A stretch of 64,000 nucleotides of DNA from Novosphingobium sp. (GTDB taxonomy: Bacteria; Pseudomonadota; Alphaproteobacteria; Sphingomonadales; Sphingomonadaceae): assembly GCA_017745295.1 (NCBI GenBank), contig JAGHZR010000008.1, forward strand, positions 1 through 64,000, given 5' to 3'. Position 1 is the stretch's first letter, and each line of letters begins with the position of its first letter. Made by a program: the position numbers and the translations under genes. The notes beneath the pieces were generated by a model. That model was not told where the DNA came from and did no database searches. It saw only the letters and a program-made list of their open reading frames with translations. Positions 38,654-46,898 of the stretch are shown here, piece after piece.

Positions 38654-39666
38654 CCGACCTCGACACCTTCATCGCCGGCCTGCCCAAGGCCGAGCTTCAC
38701 CTCCACATCGAAGGCAGCCTCGAACCCGAACTGATGTTCGCGCTGGCGACCCGCAACGGCGTCTCGATCCCCTTCGCCACCGTGGAAGACGTGCGCGCGG
38801 CCTACCAGTTCTCCAACCTCCAGGACTTCCTCGACATCTACTACGCCGGCGCCAACGTGCTGCTGACCCGGCAGGACTTCCACGACCTCGCCATGGCCTA
38901 CTTCGCGCGGGCGGCGGCGGACGGCGTGGTCCACGCCGAACTCATGTTCGACCCCCAGACCCACACCGACCGCGGCGTGCCGTTCTCCGAAGTGATCGAG
39001 GGCCTGCTCTCCGCCATGGCCGCCGCCCGCGAGGCACACGGCATGTCGAGCAGCCTCATCCTCTCCTTCCTGCGCCACCTCTCCGAGGAAGCCGCCTTCG
39101 CCACCCTGGCCGAAGCCGAACCCTGGCTCGACCGGATCGAGGCCGTCGGGCTGGACTCCTCCGAACTGGGCCATCCGCCCGAGAAGTTCGCCCGCGTCTT
39201 CGCCGCCGCGCGCGAAAAGGGCCTGCGCATCACCGCCCACGCCGGCGAGGAAGGCCCGCCCGAATATGTCCACCAGGCGCTCGACTTGCTCGGCGTCCAC
39301 CGCATCGACCACGGCAACCGCGCCCTCGAAGACCCGGCCCTGATCGCACGACTGGTGCGCGAGGAAATGACCCTCACCGTTTGCCCGCTCTCCAACCACA
39401 AGCTCTGCGTCGTGGACGACCTCGCCGACCACCCGATCGACGCGATGCTTGCCCATGGGTTGAAAGCCACCGTCAACTCCGACGACCCCGCCTACTTCGG
39501 CGGCTACGTGGCCGACAACTACCGCGCTATCGCCGCCGCGCGGGGGCTGGACCGCGATGCCCTGGCCACCCTCGCGCGCAACAGCTTCACCGGCTCGTTC
39601 CTGCCCGCCGAAGCCGTGGCGGAGCACCTCGGCCGCCTCGACGCCTACCTTGAGGCCCACCGCTGA
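38650..39666 (+). CDS. adenine deaminase of the adenosine-deaminase family
   Basis: Zinc deaminase of 338 residues that by sequence pattern should act on the free base adenine, giving hypoxanthine. Shared family motifs are KAELHLHIEGSLEP and the second metal Asp in VNSDDPAYFGGY. The stretch VGLDSSELGHPPEKF with HAGEEGPPEYVHQALDLL matches the Pseudomonas/yeast adenine deaminase branch rather than classical adenosine deaminases, which read HAGE followed by different residues. The start is the ATG overlapping the guaD stop. Automatic pipelines would probably call it adenosine deaminase. Confidence 0.87.
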   Translation: MTDLDTFIAGLPKAELHLHIEGSLEPELMFALATRNGVSIPFATVEDVRAAYQFSNLQDFLDIYYAGANVLLTRQDFHDLAMAYFARAAADGVVHAELMFDPQTHTDRGVPFSEVIEGLLSAMAAAREAHGMSSSLILSFLRHLSEEAAFATLAEAEPWLDRIEAVGLDSSELGHPPEKFARVFAAAREKGLRITAHAGEEGPPEYVHQALDLLGVHRIDHGNRALEDPALIARLVREEMTLTVCPLSNHKLCVVDDLADHPIDAMLAHGLKATVNSDDPAYFGGYVADNYRAIAAARGLDRDALATLARNSFTGSFLPAEAVAEHLGRLDAYLEAHR

Positions 39667-40190
39667 CCGACTGGCAGGCGGCCCTCGCGGCGAGCGGTGT
39701 CCTGACGCGGCTCGCCCGCTTCGATCCGCATGTGGCCGGAACTTTCCCGCTCGGCCTCGCCGTGCCCGGCAGCGATATCGACGTGCTCTGCCACGCTCCC
39801 GACGCTCAGGTGTTCGCCGAGGCCCTGTGGGAGACCTGCCGCGACTTCGAAGATTTCGCGATGTGGCAGTGGCAGAAGGCGGATCGCCCGGTGGTCGCGG
39901 CGTTTTCGGTGGCGGGCGTGCCGTTCGAAGTCTTCGGACAGGCGCTCCCGGTGCAGGAGCAGCACGGCTGGCGACACTTCGCAGTTGAGGCGCGCTTGCT
40001 GCGGCTGGGCGGTACGGACCTGCGCGAGGCGGTCATGACGGCGCGGCGGGCAGGGGTGAAGACGGAGCCTGCTTTCGCGCAGGTGTTTGGGCTGGAAGGC
40101 GATCCTTACGGCGCGATGCTGGCCTTGGCGGGGGAGGAAGATGGCCAGTTAGGGGAGATTTTGAAGAACAGGAGAAGTCCTGGGGGATGA
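39663..40190 (+). CDS. DUF4269-like nucleotidyltransferase-fold protein, possible CTG start
   Basis: Small protein resembling the DUF4269 family, with the GSDIDVLCHAP signature of nucleotidyltransferase-like folds. The ORF track begins at a GTG (39732), which would cut off a well-matching N-terminus, TDWQAALAASGVLTRLARFD. That extension is open back to 39654 but holds no ATG, GTG or TTG. The only candidate is CTG at 39663, overlapping the adenine deaminase stop (CTGA) and 7 bp behind TTGAGG. The product would be 175 aa. The stop codon lies inside repeat copy D, so the last residues (RSPGG) are repeat-encoded. Function unknown. Confidence 0.7.
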   Translation: MTDWQAALAASGVLTRLARFDPHVAGTFPLGLAVPGSDIDVLCHAPDAQVFAEALWETCRDFEDFAMWQWQKADRPVVAAFSVAGVPFEVFGQALPVQEQHGWRHFAVEARLLRLGGTDLREAVMTARRAGVKTEPAFAQVFGLEGDPYGAMLALAGEEDGQLGEILKNRRSPGG

Positions 40191-40356
40191 TCCCCCAGAC
40201 CCTCGGAATGTCGGCCTTGCGCGCTACCTGGCCGTTGCGCGCTCCCTGCGGCGCAGCCAATAGGTCTCCCGACGCCACCATGAGCGCGCAACGGAGTTGG
40301 TCCGCGTGACTTAGACGGTAATGGGGTGCAGGGGTGTTAACCCCTGCGTCTTCCCT
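40169..40356 (+). repeat. dispersed 3'-element, copy D
   Basis: Fourth copy. The opening hairpin CTGGGGG-ATGAT-CCCCCAG contains the stop codon of the preceding gene; the core is well conserved (ACCCTCGGAATGTCGG, GGTCTCCCGACGCCACCATG, GTCCGCGTGACTTAGACGG). The closing hairpin is GCAGGGG-TGTTAA-CCCCTGC followed by GTCTTCCCTT. It lies between convergent genes, 15 bp before the phosphoribosyltransferase stop. Confidence 0.87.
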
Positions 40357-40370
40357 TAACCTTTAAGCCT

Positions 40371-40904
40371 TCAGGCCAACCGTTCCGGCACCGAAAGCGC
40401 CTCTTCGACGATGCTGTCGCGGGTGCCGACCGATTCCCACGGGAACACGAACCAGCGCTTGTCGTCGGCGCGGTCGATCACGTCCGCCCAGACGTCGACT
40501 TCGACCTTGGAGCTCTTGTTGTTGATGACCACGGCGAAGCGCAGGTTGTCGTGGTTGCCGCCGCCCTGGGTCAGTTGGCCGCGGATATATTCGATGGTGC
40601 CGCCGGTGTCGTTGATGTCGTCCACGAACAGCATGCGTGTGCCTTGGGCGCTCATCGCGGCGACTTTCGCCAGCAGTTCGTCGGCGAAGCCGGGGATCTT
40701 GGCGGAGTGGTCGATCGACAGCATCGGCAGTGAAAGCTGGTGCGAGATATAGACCGCCGGAACCAGTCCCCCGCGGCCCAGGCCGATGATGAAGTCGGGT
40801 TGCCAGTCGTTATTCTGCACCTGCCGCGAGAGCTGGCGGACTTTGGCGAGGAAGTCTTCGTAGTATTCGAGAAAATGGAGCTGCGGCTCGGAAGCTTCAC
40901 TCAT
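40371..40904 (-). CDS. purine phosphoribosyltransferase
   Basis: Type I phosphoribosyltransferase (177 aa from the ATG at 40904) attaching a phosphoribosyl group from PRPP to a purine base. The PRPP loop MLFVDDINDTGGTIEYI and the first loop LGRGGLVPAVYISH are clear. Length and layout fit xanthine/hypoxanthine phosphoribosyltransferases (Gpt/Hpt), in keeping with the deaminases convergent to it, which generate xanthine and hypoxanthine. The exact base preference cannot be read. Confidence 0.88.
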   Translation of the reverse strand: MSEASEPQLHFLEYYEDFLAKVRQLSRQVQNNDWQPDFIIGLGRGGLVPAVYISHQLSLPMLSIDHSAKIPGFADELLAKVAAMSAQGTRMLFVDDINDTGGTIEYIRGQLTQGGGNHDNLRFAVVINNKSSKVEVDVWADVIDRADDKRWFVFPWESVGTRDSIVEEALSVPERLA

Positions 40905-41018
40905 AGCGGGCACGTCCTGAACGGGAATGTGGGGAGGAAGCGCCTCCGCTTATCGGTTTTGCCGGAAATCCGCAATTGCGCGAAGCGCAGGGGTGGGTGC
41001 GTCTTGGGGCGTGGAGGG

Positions 41019-41939
41019 CTAAGTCGCTGAAATGGCGTGGCCGAGCTGGGCGAAGCCGGTCTCGAATTCGCCCAGCACCATGGCGGCGGCATAGGACGGG
41101 GTTCGGGCCGTGGCGGTGCAGAGTGCCAGCGTCATGGGCCGCAGCAGCGAATCGGAGATGCGGGTGAAGGCCAGCAGGCCGCATTGCACTTCGGTCCGCA
41201 CGTCGAGCGAGGTCAGCACGCCGATGCCTGCGCCTTGCAGGACGAGGGCGGTGATCGTCTCGATATTGTCCGAGCTGGCCCGCCGGTCGAGCGTCACGCC
41301 GGTCGCGCCTTCGAGCACGGCGATCTGCTGGTGGACGGCCAGCGGGGCGGAGGGGACGATCATCGGCTCGTCGGCGCAGATCGAGAAGCGCGCGGCGGGC
41401 TTTTTTGCCAGCCGGTGATCGGGCGGGGTGACGAAGCCCAGCACGACTTCGGTGAAGGCGCGGACCGTCAATTCGCGGTAGGACTGCGGCTCGAACAGGA
41501 TGCCGAAATCGACTTCGCCGTCGATCACGGCGCGGCGCACGGCGTCGTTGCCGAGGACGCGCACCCCCATGGTGATGCCCGGATAACGCTGCTGGATCGC
41601 GTGGATCGTGGCCGGGACATGCCCGCGCGCCAGCGAATCGATCACCGCGATATCGACATGGCCGCGCTTGAGGCCGCGCAAGTCCTCCACCCGCGCCCGC
41701 AGTCCGGCCAGGTCCTGCTGCCATTGCACGCCGGAGGCCATCATCATCTCCCCGGCGGCGGTGAGGCGCAGTCCGGTCGGCAGGCGCTCGAACAGGGGGA
41801 GGCCCAGTTGGGCTTCGGCATTGAGGATCTGCCGGTCGATCGCGGAGGCCGAGACGTTGAGTTCATCTGCCGCGCGGCGGATCGAACCGAGGCGGCCAAC
41901 GGCGAGGAAGTAGCGAAGGAAGCGGGAGAATACCGGCAT
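41019..41939 (-). CDS. LysR family transcriptional regulator
   Basis: LysR-type regulator of 306 residues: N-terminal helix-turn-helix RRAADELNVSASAIDRQILNAE and a periplasmic-binding-like effector domain with GEVDFGILFEPQSY and ALVLQGAGIGVLTSLD. Its target is not evident: it lies between the phosphoribosyltransferase and a 360-bp gap. A purine-related role is only a guess from position. Confidence 0.85.
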   Translation of the reverse strand: MPVFSRFLRYFLAVGRLGSIRRAADELNVSASAIDRQILNAEAQLGLPLFERLPTGLRLTAAGEMMMASGVQWQQDLAGLRARVEDLRGLKRGHVDIAVIDSLARGHVPATIHAIQQRYPGITMGVRVLGNDAVRRAVIDGEVDFGILFEPQSYRELTVRAFTEVVLGFVTPPDHRLAKKPAARFSICADEPMIVPSAPLAVHQQIAVLEGATGVTLDRRASSDNIETITALVLQGAGIGVLTSLDVRTEVQCGLLAFTRISDSLLRPMTLALCTATARTPSYAAAMVLGEFETGFAQLGHAISAT

Positions 41940-42299
41940 GGATCGAGGGCTCTTCGGACCTGCTCTAATTTTTGCAACGCTTCGTCAAATTCATTGCGTT
42001 TGCGCGTATCGTGTCAGGACTTTACGCATAGGGCAACGCCGAAACGTGCGATGCGATGCCGGAAGCGATTTCTCCTCCCAACGAGGTCGCGGAAGGTTCG
42101 TCGTAGCATGGCGGCTGGGGGCGCATTTCTGCGGACGGGCGTAAAAAGGGACCCCGTTCTGCAGTGGCGCCCCCGCTTGCAGGTCTTTTGCTTGTAAGGG
42201 GCAGGTTCGGGGCAGGTTTCATAAAAGCAAGGGTTTGCGGCGTCCACGCGACAAAGATCGCCACGACAGAAGGCGCGCCGCTCAATTCAATCCAGAGGT
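41940..42299. other. intergenic gap with no recognised gene
   Basis: No convincing coding frame is present; short ORFs on either strand have no family pattern. Near the LysR start there is an imperfect dyad, GCAACGC-N15-GCGTTTGC, that could be an autoregulatory LysR site. The stretch GTAAAAAGGGACCCCG near 42140 is reminiscent of terminal repeats in some IS21-family elements, but no transposase frame accompanies it. Confidence 0.5.
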
Positions 42300-43169
42300 T
42301 CAGGGCCTAAGGGAGGGAAGGCTGGCGGTGACGATCTCCAGCGTCGCCGTCAGTCGTTCCTCTGTTTCCGCGGGAAAGTCGGTGCCGCGAACCAGACCCA
42401 GCCTGCGTTTCAATCCATAACCGAGAATCTCGGCCACTGCCGTTCCGGCAGGCGCCAGCGAGCGCGGCGCTACCGTCACGCCCAAACCCGCCGCGACCAT
42501 GCGCATGCAGCGGTCCTCGTTCTCGCTGCGCAGCGCAAAGCGCGGGCGCACCCCGGCATCGGTGAAGAACCGGCTGGTCCTTTGCAGCACCTCGCAGGAC
42601 CGCCGCGCGATCATGATGTCTCCGGCAAGGTCCTGCGGCGAGACTTCCGGCAGACCGGCACAGCGGTGCGTGGCGGGCATGACGAGGACGTAAGGTTCCT
42701 CCAGCAGCGGATCGGCGCTGTCATCGCTCTCGCCCAGCAGGGTCAGGGCAAGCTGGATCTTCCCGCTGGCGAGCTGGCCGCGCAAGTCCCGGTCGTCGCC
42801 TTCGACAAGTTCGATCCCGAAATCGCGCGAGAGTTCGCGGGCCACACATTCCAGCATCGGCCCGGAAATCGTCGAGATCACTCCCAGCCTCAAGCCCGGC
42901 CACTGCGCCTGCACGGGCCGCCCGAACTGGTCGGCGCGGCGGAAACCGGCTTCGAGGTCGCGGGCGATCGGCAGGAAGGCGCCGCCCGCCTCGGTCAGCC
43001 GCACATGGCGCCGGTCGCGCACGAACAGCACCGAGCCGACCAGCTTCTCCAGTTCCGCGATGCTGGTCGACACCGTCGGCTGGGTGACATGGAGCCGCGC
43101 CGCCGCCTGTTTGAAGCTGCCGGAATCGGCGACCGCCAGGAAATGCCGGATATGCGCGCGCTTTATCAT
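42300..43169 (-). CDS. LysR family transcriptional regulator adjacent to liuA
   Basis: LysR-type regulator of 289 residues with helix-turn-helix FKQAAARLHVTQPTVSTSIAELE and an effector domain ending in a hydrophobic Leu/Pro-rich tail. It is divergent from the isovaleryl-CoA dehydrogenase gene over 112 bp, where TTTCAATTTGTTTGAGT offers an AT-rich LysR-type contact region. Control of liuA is inferred from this arrangement. Confidence 0.86.
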   Translation of the reverse strand: MIKRAHIRHFLAVADSGSFKQAAARLHVTQPTVSTSIAELEKLVGSVLFVRDRRHVRLTEAGGAFLPIARDLEAGFRRADQFGRPVQAQWPGLRLGVISTISGPMLECVARELSRDFGIELVEGDDRDLRGQLASGKIQLALTLLGESDDSADPLLEEPYVLVMPATHRCAGLPEVSPQDLAGDIMIARRSCEVLQRTSRFFTDAGVRPRFALRSENEDRCMRMVAAGLGVTVAPRSLAPAGTAVAEILGYGLKRRLGLVRGTDFPAETEERLTATLEIVTASLPSLRP

Positions 43170-43281
43170 TGGGAAAATCTATTCAAAGGCCATGCAAGTT
43201 TCAATTTGTTTGAGTCATGCCCTTTCGATAGTCTCCCCGTAAAGGCCGCAGGAACGCGGGCCGTCGTTTTGGGAAGATGAG

Positions 43282-44442
43282 ATGAAAGCCACCCCCGACT
43301 TCGATTTCGCGCTGGGCGAAAGCGCCGAGATGATCCGCGAAAGCGTCGCCCGCTTCGCCGACGAACAGATCGCCCCGCTCGCCGCCCGCGTCGATGCCGA
43401 GGACTGGTTCCCGCGCGAACTCTGGCCCGCCATGGGCGAACTCGGCCTGCACGGGCTGACGGTCGAGGAAGAGTGGGGCGGCACCGGCCTGGGCTATCTG
43501 GAGCATGTGATCGCGGTGGAGGAAGTCAGCCGCGCCTCGGCCTCGGTGGGCCTCTCCTACGGCGCGCACTCCAACCTCTGCGTCAACCAGATCCGCCGCT
43601 GGGGCAACGACGCGCAGAAGGCCAAGTACCTGCCGAAGCTGATCTCCGGCGAGCACGTCGGCAGCCTCGCCATGTCCGAAGTCGGCGCCGGGTCGGACGT
43701 CGTCAGCATGAAGCTGCGCGCCGATGCGGTCGAAGGAGGCTTCCGCCTCAACGGTACCAAGTTCTGGATCACCAATGGCACATATGCCGAAGTGCTGGTC
43801 GTCTACGCCAAGACCGATGCCGCAGCCGGTTCGAAAGGCATCACCGCCTTCCTGATCGAAAAGGATATGCCCGGCTTCTCGATCGGCCAGAAGATCGACA
43901 AGATGGGCATGCGCGGCTCGCCCACGTGCGAACTGGTGTTCGACGACTGCTTCGTTCCCGCCGAAAACGTCATGGGGCCGCTCCACGGCGGCGTGAAAGT
44001 GCTGATGAGCGGCCTCGACTACGAGCGCGTGGTGCTTGCGGGCCTTCAGATCGGCATCATGCAGGCCTGCCTCGATACCGTGATCCCCTACGTCCGCGAG
44101 CGCCGCCAGTTCGGCACCGCCATCGGCACGTTCCAGCTGATGCAGGCGAAAGTAGCGGACATGTACGTCGCGCTGCAATCGGCGCGGGCCTACGTATATG
44201 CGGTCGCGCGGGCCTGCGATGCTGGGCAGACCACGCGCTTCGATGCAGCCGGGGCGATCCTGCTGGCCAGCGAGAACGCCTTCCGCGTCTCGGGCGAGGC
44301 AGTGCAGGCGCTCGGCGGCGCGGGCTATACCAAAGACTGGCCGGTCGAGCGCTATCTGCGCGATGCCAAGCTGCTCGATATCGGTGCTGGGACCAATGAG
44401 ATTCGGCGGATGTTGATCGGGCGGGAGTTGATTGGGGGTTAA
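43282..44442 (+). CDS. liuA: isovaleryl-CoA dehydrogenase
   Basis: FAD-dependent acyl-CoA dehydrogenase (386 aa) oxidising isovaleryl-CoA to 3-methylcrotonyl-CoA in leucine degradation. [15 protein letters not shown] and GTNGTYAEV-like substrate segments are typical of this subgroup. The catalytic glutamate is placed in [11 protein letters not shown], as in isovaleryl-CoA dehydrogenases, whereas the C-terminal position used by other family members reads [10 protein letters not shown] without Glu. The other leucine-degradation genes are not adjacent; the gene appears to stand alone with the LysR regulator. Confidence 0.92.
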   Translation: MKATPDFDFALGESAEMIRESVARFADEQIAPLAARVDAEDWFPRELWPAMGELGLHGLTVEEEWGGTGLGYLEHVIAVEEVSRASASVGLSYGAHSNLCVNQIRRWGNDAQKAKYLPKLISGEHVGSLAMSEVGAGSDVVSMKLRADAVEGGFRLNGTKFWITNGTYAEVLVVYAKTDAAAGSKGITAFLIEKDMPGFSIGQKIDKMGMRGSPTCELVFDDCFVPAENVMGPLHGGVKVLMSGLDYERVVLAGLQIGIMQACLDTVIPYVRERRQFGTAIGTFQLMQAKVADMYVALQSARAYVYAVARACDAGQTTRFDAAGAILLASENAFRVSGEAVQALGGAGYTKDWPVERYLRDAKLLDIGAGTNEIRRMLIGRELIGG

Positions 44443-44446
44443 GGAA

Positions 44447-44642
44447 AAAGGGAAGATTCCGGGGGATGATCCCCCGGACCCTCGGAATGTCGACCTTGCG
44501 CGCTACCGATCCGGTGTTCGCTCCTTGCGGCGCAGCCATTAAGTCTCCCGACGCCACCATGGGCGCGAGACGCTGTTGGTCCGCGTGACCTAGACGGTAT
44601 TGGGGGTGCAGGGGGGCTATGCTCCCCTGCTTCTTCCCTTGT
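44447..44642 (+). repeat. dispersed 3'-element, copy E
   Basis: Fifth copy, starting 5 bp behind the liuA stop. The opening hairpin is CCGGGGG-ATGAT-CCCCCGG and the closing one GCAGGGGGGCTATGCTCCCCTGC, followed by TTCTTCCCTT. Relative to copies A and B the inner pair T-A of the closing stem has become G-C, a compensatory change. It lies between convergent genes, ending 4 bp before the next stop codon. Confidence 0.87.
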
Positions 44643-44645
44643 TCT

Positions 44646-45092
44646 TCAATGCCGAAGGTTCTTCGCCGCCACCGGCTCTCCGGGGAAGATCCCCGCAATC
44701 GCCATCGCCGCGCCGAGCTTGGAGAGGGTCTCCAGCATATCGCCCACGCTGTCTTCGGAGATCACCATCTCCAGCGTGTCGCGCGTCTGCTGCGGGCCGC
44801 GGTCGCGCAGGGAGGTGATGAGTTCGAGAATCACCGCCTCATGCTCGGAAACGTGGCTGCAGGCCATCGGGCAGAAGGCGAAGGTCTCCAGCGCATCGCG
44901 GTTGAACAGCAGCATCGCGCGGTGGAACGGCTGGAGTCCGCCGATCATCCGCCACTTGGCGAAAGCCGGTGCCAGGGCCTGTGCGGGGCACTGGCGGCGG
45001 GCCAGAGTCGTTACCCAGGCCCGCATGGACCAGACCAGGAAACGGCATCCCTCGTCGAGCGAATTAAGAGGGCGATCGACATATTGATACAT
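44646..45092 (-). CDS. conserved-looking hypothetical protein, Fur-box associated
   Basis: A 148-residue protein with no family I can name. It is mostly helical, begins MYQYVDRPLNSLDEGCRF and has a Cys/His-rich centre, FCPMACSHVSEHE, that could bind metal. The ATG has GGAG 7 bp upstream. A good Fur-type operator lies 26 bp before the start, which suggests that the protein is made under iron limitation. No membrane segment or signal peptide is seen, apart from a mildly hydrophobic C-terminal stretch (GAAMAIAGIFPG). Confidence 0.75.
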   Translation of the reverse strand: MYQYVDRPLNSLDEGCRFLVWSMRAWVTTLARRQCPAQALAPAFAKWRMIGGLQPFHRAMLLFNRDALETFAFCPMACSHVSEHEAVILELITSLRDRGPQQTRDTLEMVISEDSVGDMLETLSKLGAAMAIAGIFPGEPVAAKNLRH

Positions 45093-45117
45093 GCCTGTTC
45101 TCCATGGGCTTGCACTT

Positions 45118-45136
45118 GAGAATGATTATCATTAGC
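45118..45136. promoter_or_regulatory. Fur-box-like operator
   Basis: GAGAATGATTATCATTAGC matches the classical 19-bp Fur consensus GATAATGATAATCATTATC at 16 positions. It lies immediately upstream of the leftward 148-aa gene, where bound Fur would block its promoter. Confidence 0.75.
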
Positions 45137-45508
45137 TATGTCTACGCAGCTTGTCTTGCCCGTCAAGCCTGCACCAAGGACCTGGGGCCGGCGCTTGTCA
45201 TGGGGCGCCGTCCTGTCTTTCCTGTCGACTGGGCCGGGGCGATCTCACGCTATGTGCGAGAGAGCGCCCCGGCCCACTTTTTCCCAGAAAATCCAGTGGT
45301 TTTGCCGGCTCTATACCGAAGTTATGCCGGGTTTACCCACAGCCCTCGCGCGTCGGCGAGCCGGTGAACCGTGTGGAAAAAGAGGCGATTTTTTCGCGCA
45401 AAGAGGCCCCGGCAGGCGATGGCGGCCCATTCCGAATCGGCCGCGAATCAGGCCGACTCGAATCTCCGATTCGGCGGTTTTCGTCCGGCGACTCGCGCGG
45501 GAGCGGGG
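45137..45508. other. gap without a convincing gene
   Basis: About 370 bp between the Fur box and the end of the carboxymuconolactone-decarboxylase family gene. Three rightward ORFs overlap here (for example from 45138) but none shows a protein-family pattern, and their composition is Arg/Pro-rich as expected for chance frames in GC-rich DNA. Two DnaA-box-like 9-mers (TTACCCACA at 45333, TGTGGAAAA at 45372) are present but isolated. Confidence 0.5.
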
Positions 45509-46132
45509 TCAGCGGTAGTCGAATCCGCCTTTAGGCTGAATTTTCAGGGAATTCTGCTGCATCGCCGTCATCAGATAGGCTCCGACCAGCATCGGCACTT
45601 CGAGCATCTGTTTCTCGTTCCAGGTTCCGGCAAGCGTAGCCCAGGTCGAATCGCTCATGCAGTGGTCGGCCACGAGTTCCTCGACGGCGCGCAGCATGGC
45701 CGATTCGTGCTCGCTCCAGCCGGGCGCGGCGGAACCGGCGATCACCCGCTCGATTTCCTCGCCGGTAATGCCGAAGGCCTTGCCGATATCGACATGTTCG
45801 CACCACTCGAACGGCGCGCGGGCGAGCAGGGCGAGGCGCAGGATCATCAGTTCGCGGTCGCGGCCGGGAATCGCGCCTTTGGCGGCGAGTTCGATGCCGA
45901 GCACCATCTGTCCCTTGAACATGCCGGGATGACGCAGGGTGATGAGGCTGACGTCCGGGAAGGGGCGACTATCGGGAATCTGGAAGGCAGCGCGAATCGC
46001 ATCGACCTGTTCCTGGCCCTCGGGACTCACTTCATCGAGTCGCAGTGGCGCATAGCGCGGGCCGCCCGCGATCGTCTGGGCCTCTCGCGCGGCGGCGTCG
46101 AACTGGACCGGGCCTGTGATTACCTCGCGCAT
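45509..46132 (-). CDS. carboxymuconolactone decarboxylase family protein
   Basis: AhpD-like helical protein of 207 residues. The CMD domain is seen in PFPDVSLITLRHPGMFKGQM, AIPGRDRELMILRLALL and the conserved EWCEHVDIGKAFGIT stretch. The usual AhpD CxxC redox pair is replaced by ExCxxH, so peroxiredoxin-type disulfide chemistry is unlikely; a decarboxylase, lactonase-like or unknown role is open. The ATG at 46132 is favoured because AAAGGG lies 8 bp upstream; 46138 is an alternative. Confidence 0.83.
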   Translation of the reverse strand: MREVITGPVQFDAAAREAQTIAGGPRYAPLRLDEVSPEGQEQVDAIRAAFQIPDSRPFPDVSLITLRHPGMFKGQMVLGIELAAKGAIPGRDRELMILRLALLARAPFEWCEHVDIGKAFGITGEEIERVIAGSAAPGWSEHESAMLRAVEELVADHCMSDSTWATLAGTWNEKQMLEVPMLVGAYLMTAMQQNSLKIQPKGGFDYR

Positions 46133-46238
46133 CGTCATTACCCTTTGTCCCGATAACCGTCCGGCTTTGCGGATCCGGGGCACTATGGGCGGCTCGGCGA
46201 GGCTGGGCCAACCGCCTTGGCGATAAAACGCTTCCCGC

Positions 46239-46898
46239 TCAGCCTCTCGCCGCGCGCACGGCCGCGCCGCCCGCGAAAGGCGCAATGGCAAGCAGGACGA
46301 GGCTGGCGGCGGCGGTCAGGGCGAGGCCGCTCTCGCCGCCGGTGCCGAGGCTGCCGGCGCCGAAGATCAGCACCGGCACCGCCATCGGGATGACGAGGAG
46401 GCCGCCCAGTGCCGCACCGCCGCGCAGGCCCGCCGTAAGCGCCGCTACCGTCACGCCCAGCGCGGCGAGGCCGGGGGTTCCCGCCAGGAGGCCGATCTCG
46501 ACGGTGAGCAGGCTATCGCCGTCCAGCCCGAGCAGGGCGGCGGCGGGCAAGGCCGCCAGCATCAGCGGCGGGCCGAAGCTCAGCCAGTGGGCGAGTACCC
46601 GCACCGAGATCACCAGCTCCTCGGAAATGCCGCGCAGGGCCCACTGGTCGAATAGGCCGAGGTCGATATCGGGTTCGACGAGCCGGTCGAGCGGCAGGAT
46701 CGCGGCGAGCAGCGCGGCCACCCAGATCACCCCGCCGCCCGTCCTTGCCAGCAGCGGTGCGTCCGGGCCGACCGCGAAGGGGTAGAGCATCGCGACGCAG
46801 AGGAAGAACAGGATCGGCAGCAGCGCCCCGCCGCCCCGCCCGCCGAGCAGCAGCCGCGCAAGGTCGCGCTTGAGCAGGGGGAGGAACCGTCCGCTCAT
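46239..46898 (-). CDS. ccmB: haem exporter protein CcmB
   Basis: Integral membrane subunit of the CcmABCD complex that helps prepare haem for cytochrome c maturation (219 aa, about six helices). Recognisable parts are the cytoplasmic N-terminal [41 protein letters not shown] and IPMAVPVLIFGAGSL. The real start is the ATG overlapping the ccmA stop; the longer ORF-track frame runs through ccmA. CcmC and the haem lyase genes are not in the window. Confidence 0.93.
   Translation of the reverse strand: MSGRFLPLLKRDLARLLLGGRGGGALLPILFFLCVAMLYPFAVGPDAPLLARTGGGVIWVAALLAAILPLDRLVEPDIDLGLFDQWALRGISEELVISVRVLAHWLSFGPPLMLAALPAAALLGLDGDSLLTVEIGLLAGTPGLAALGVTVAALTAGLRGGAALGGLLVIPMAVPVLIFGAGSLGTGGESGLALTAAASLVLLAIAPFAGGAAVRAARG

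Noticed and set aside
42130-42160. GTAAAAAGGGACCCCG, resembling terminal repeats of some IS21-family elements
   Set aside because: A single short match recalled by eye, without repeated copies, target duplication or transposase frame; too weak to call a mobile element.
45333-45380. Two DnaA-box-like 9-mers, considered as a replication origin
   Set aside because: Only two isolated sites, one with a mismatch, no AT-rich unwinding region and no origin-linked genes nearby.
45138-45518. Rightward 126-aa ORF just after the Fur box
   Set aside because: Its start is close to the operator, but the translation is Arg/Pro-rich without family pattern, it overlaps two other equally open frames, and it runs into the opposite-strand CMD-family gene.
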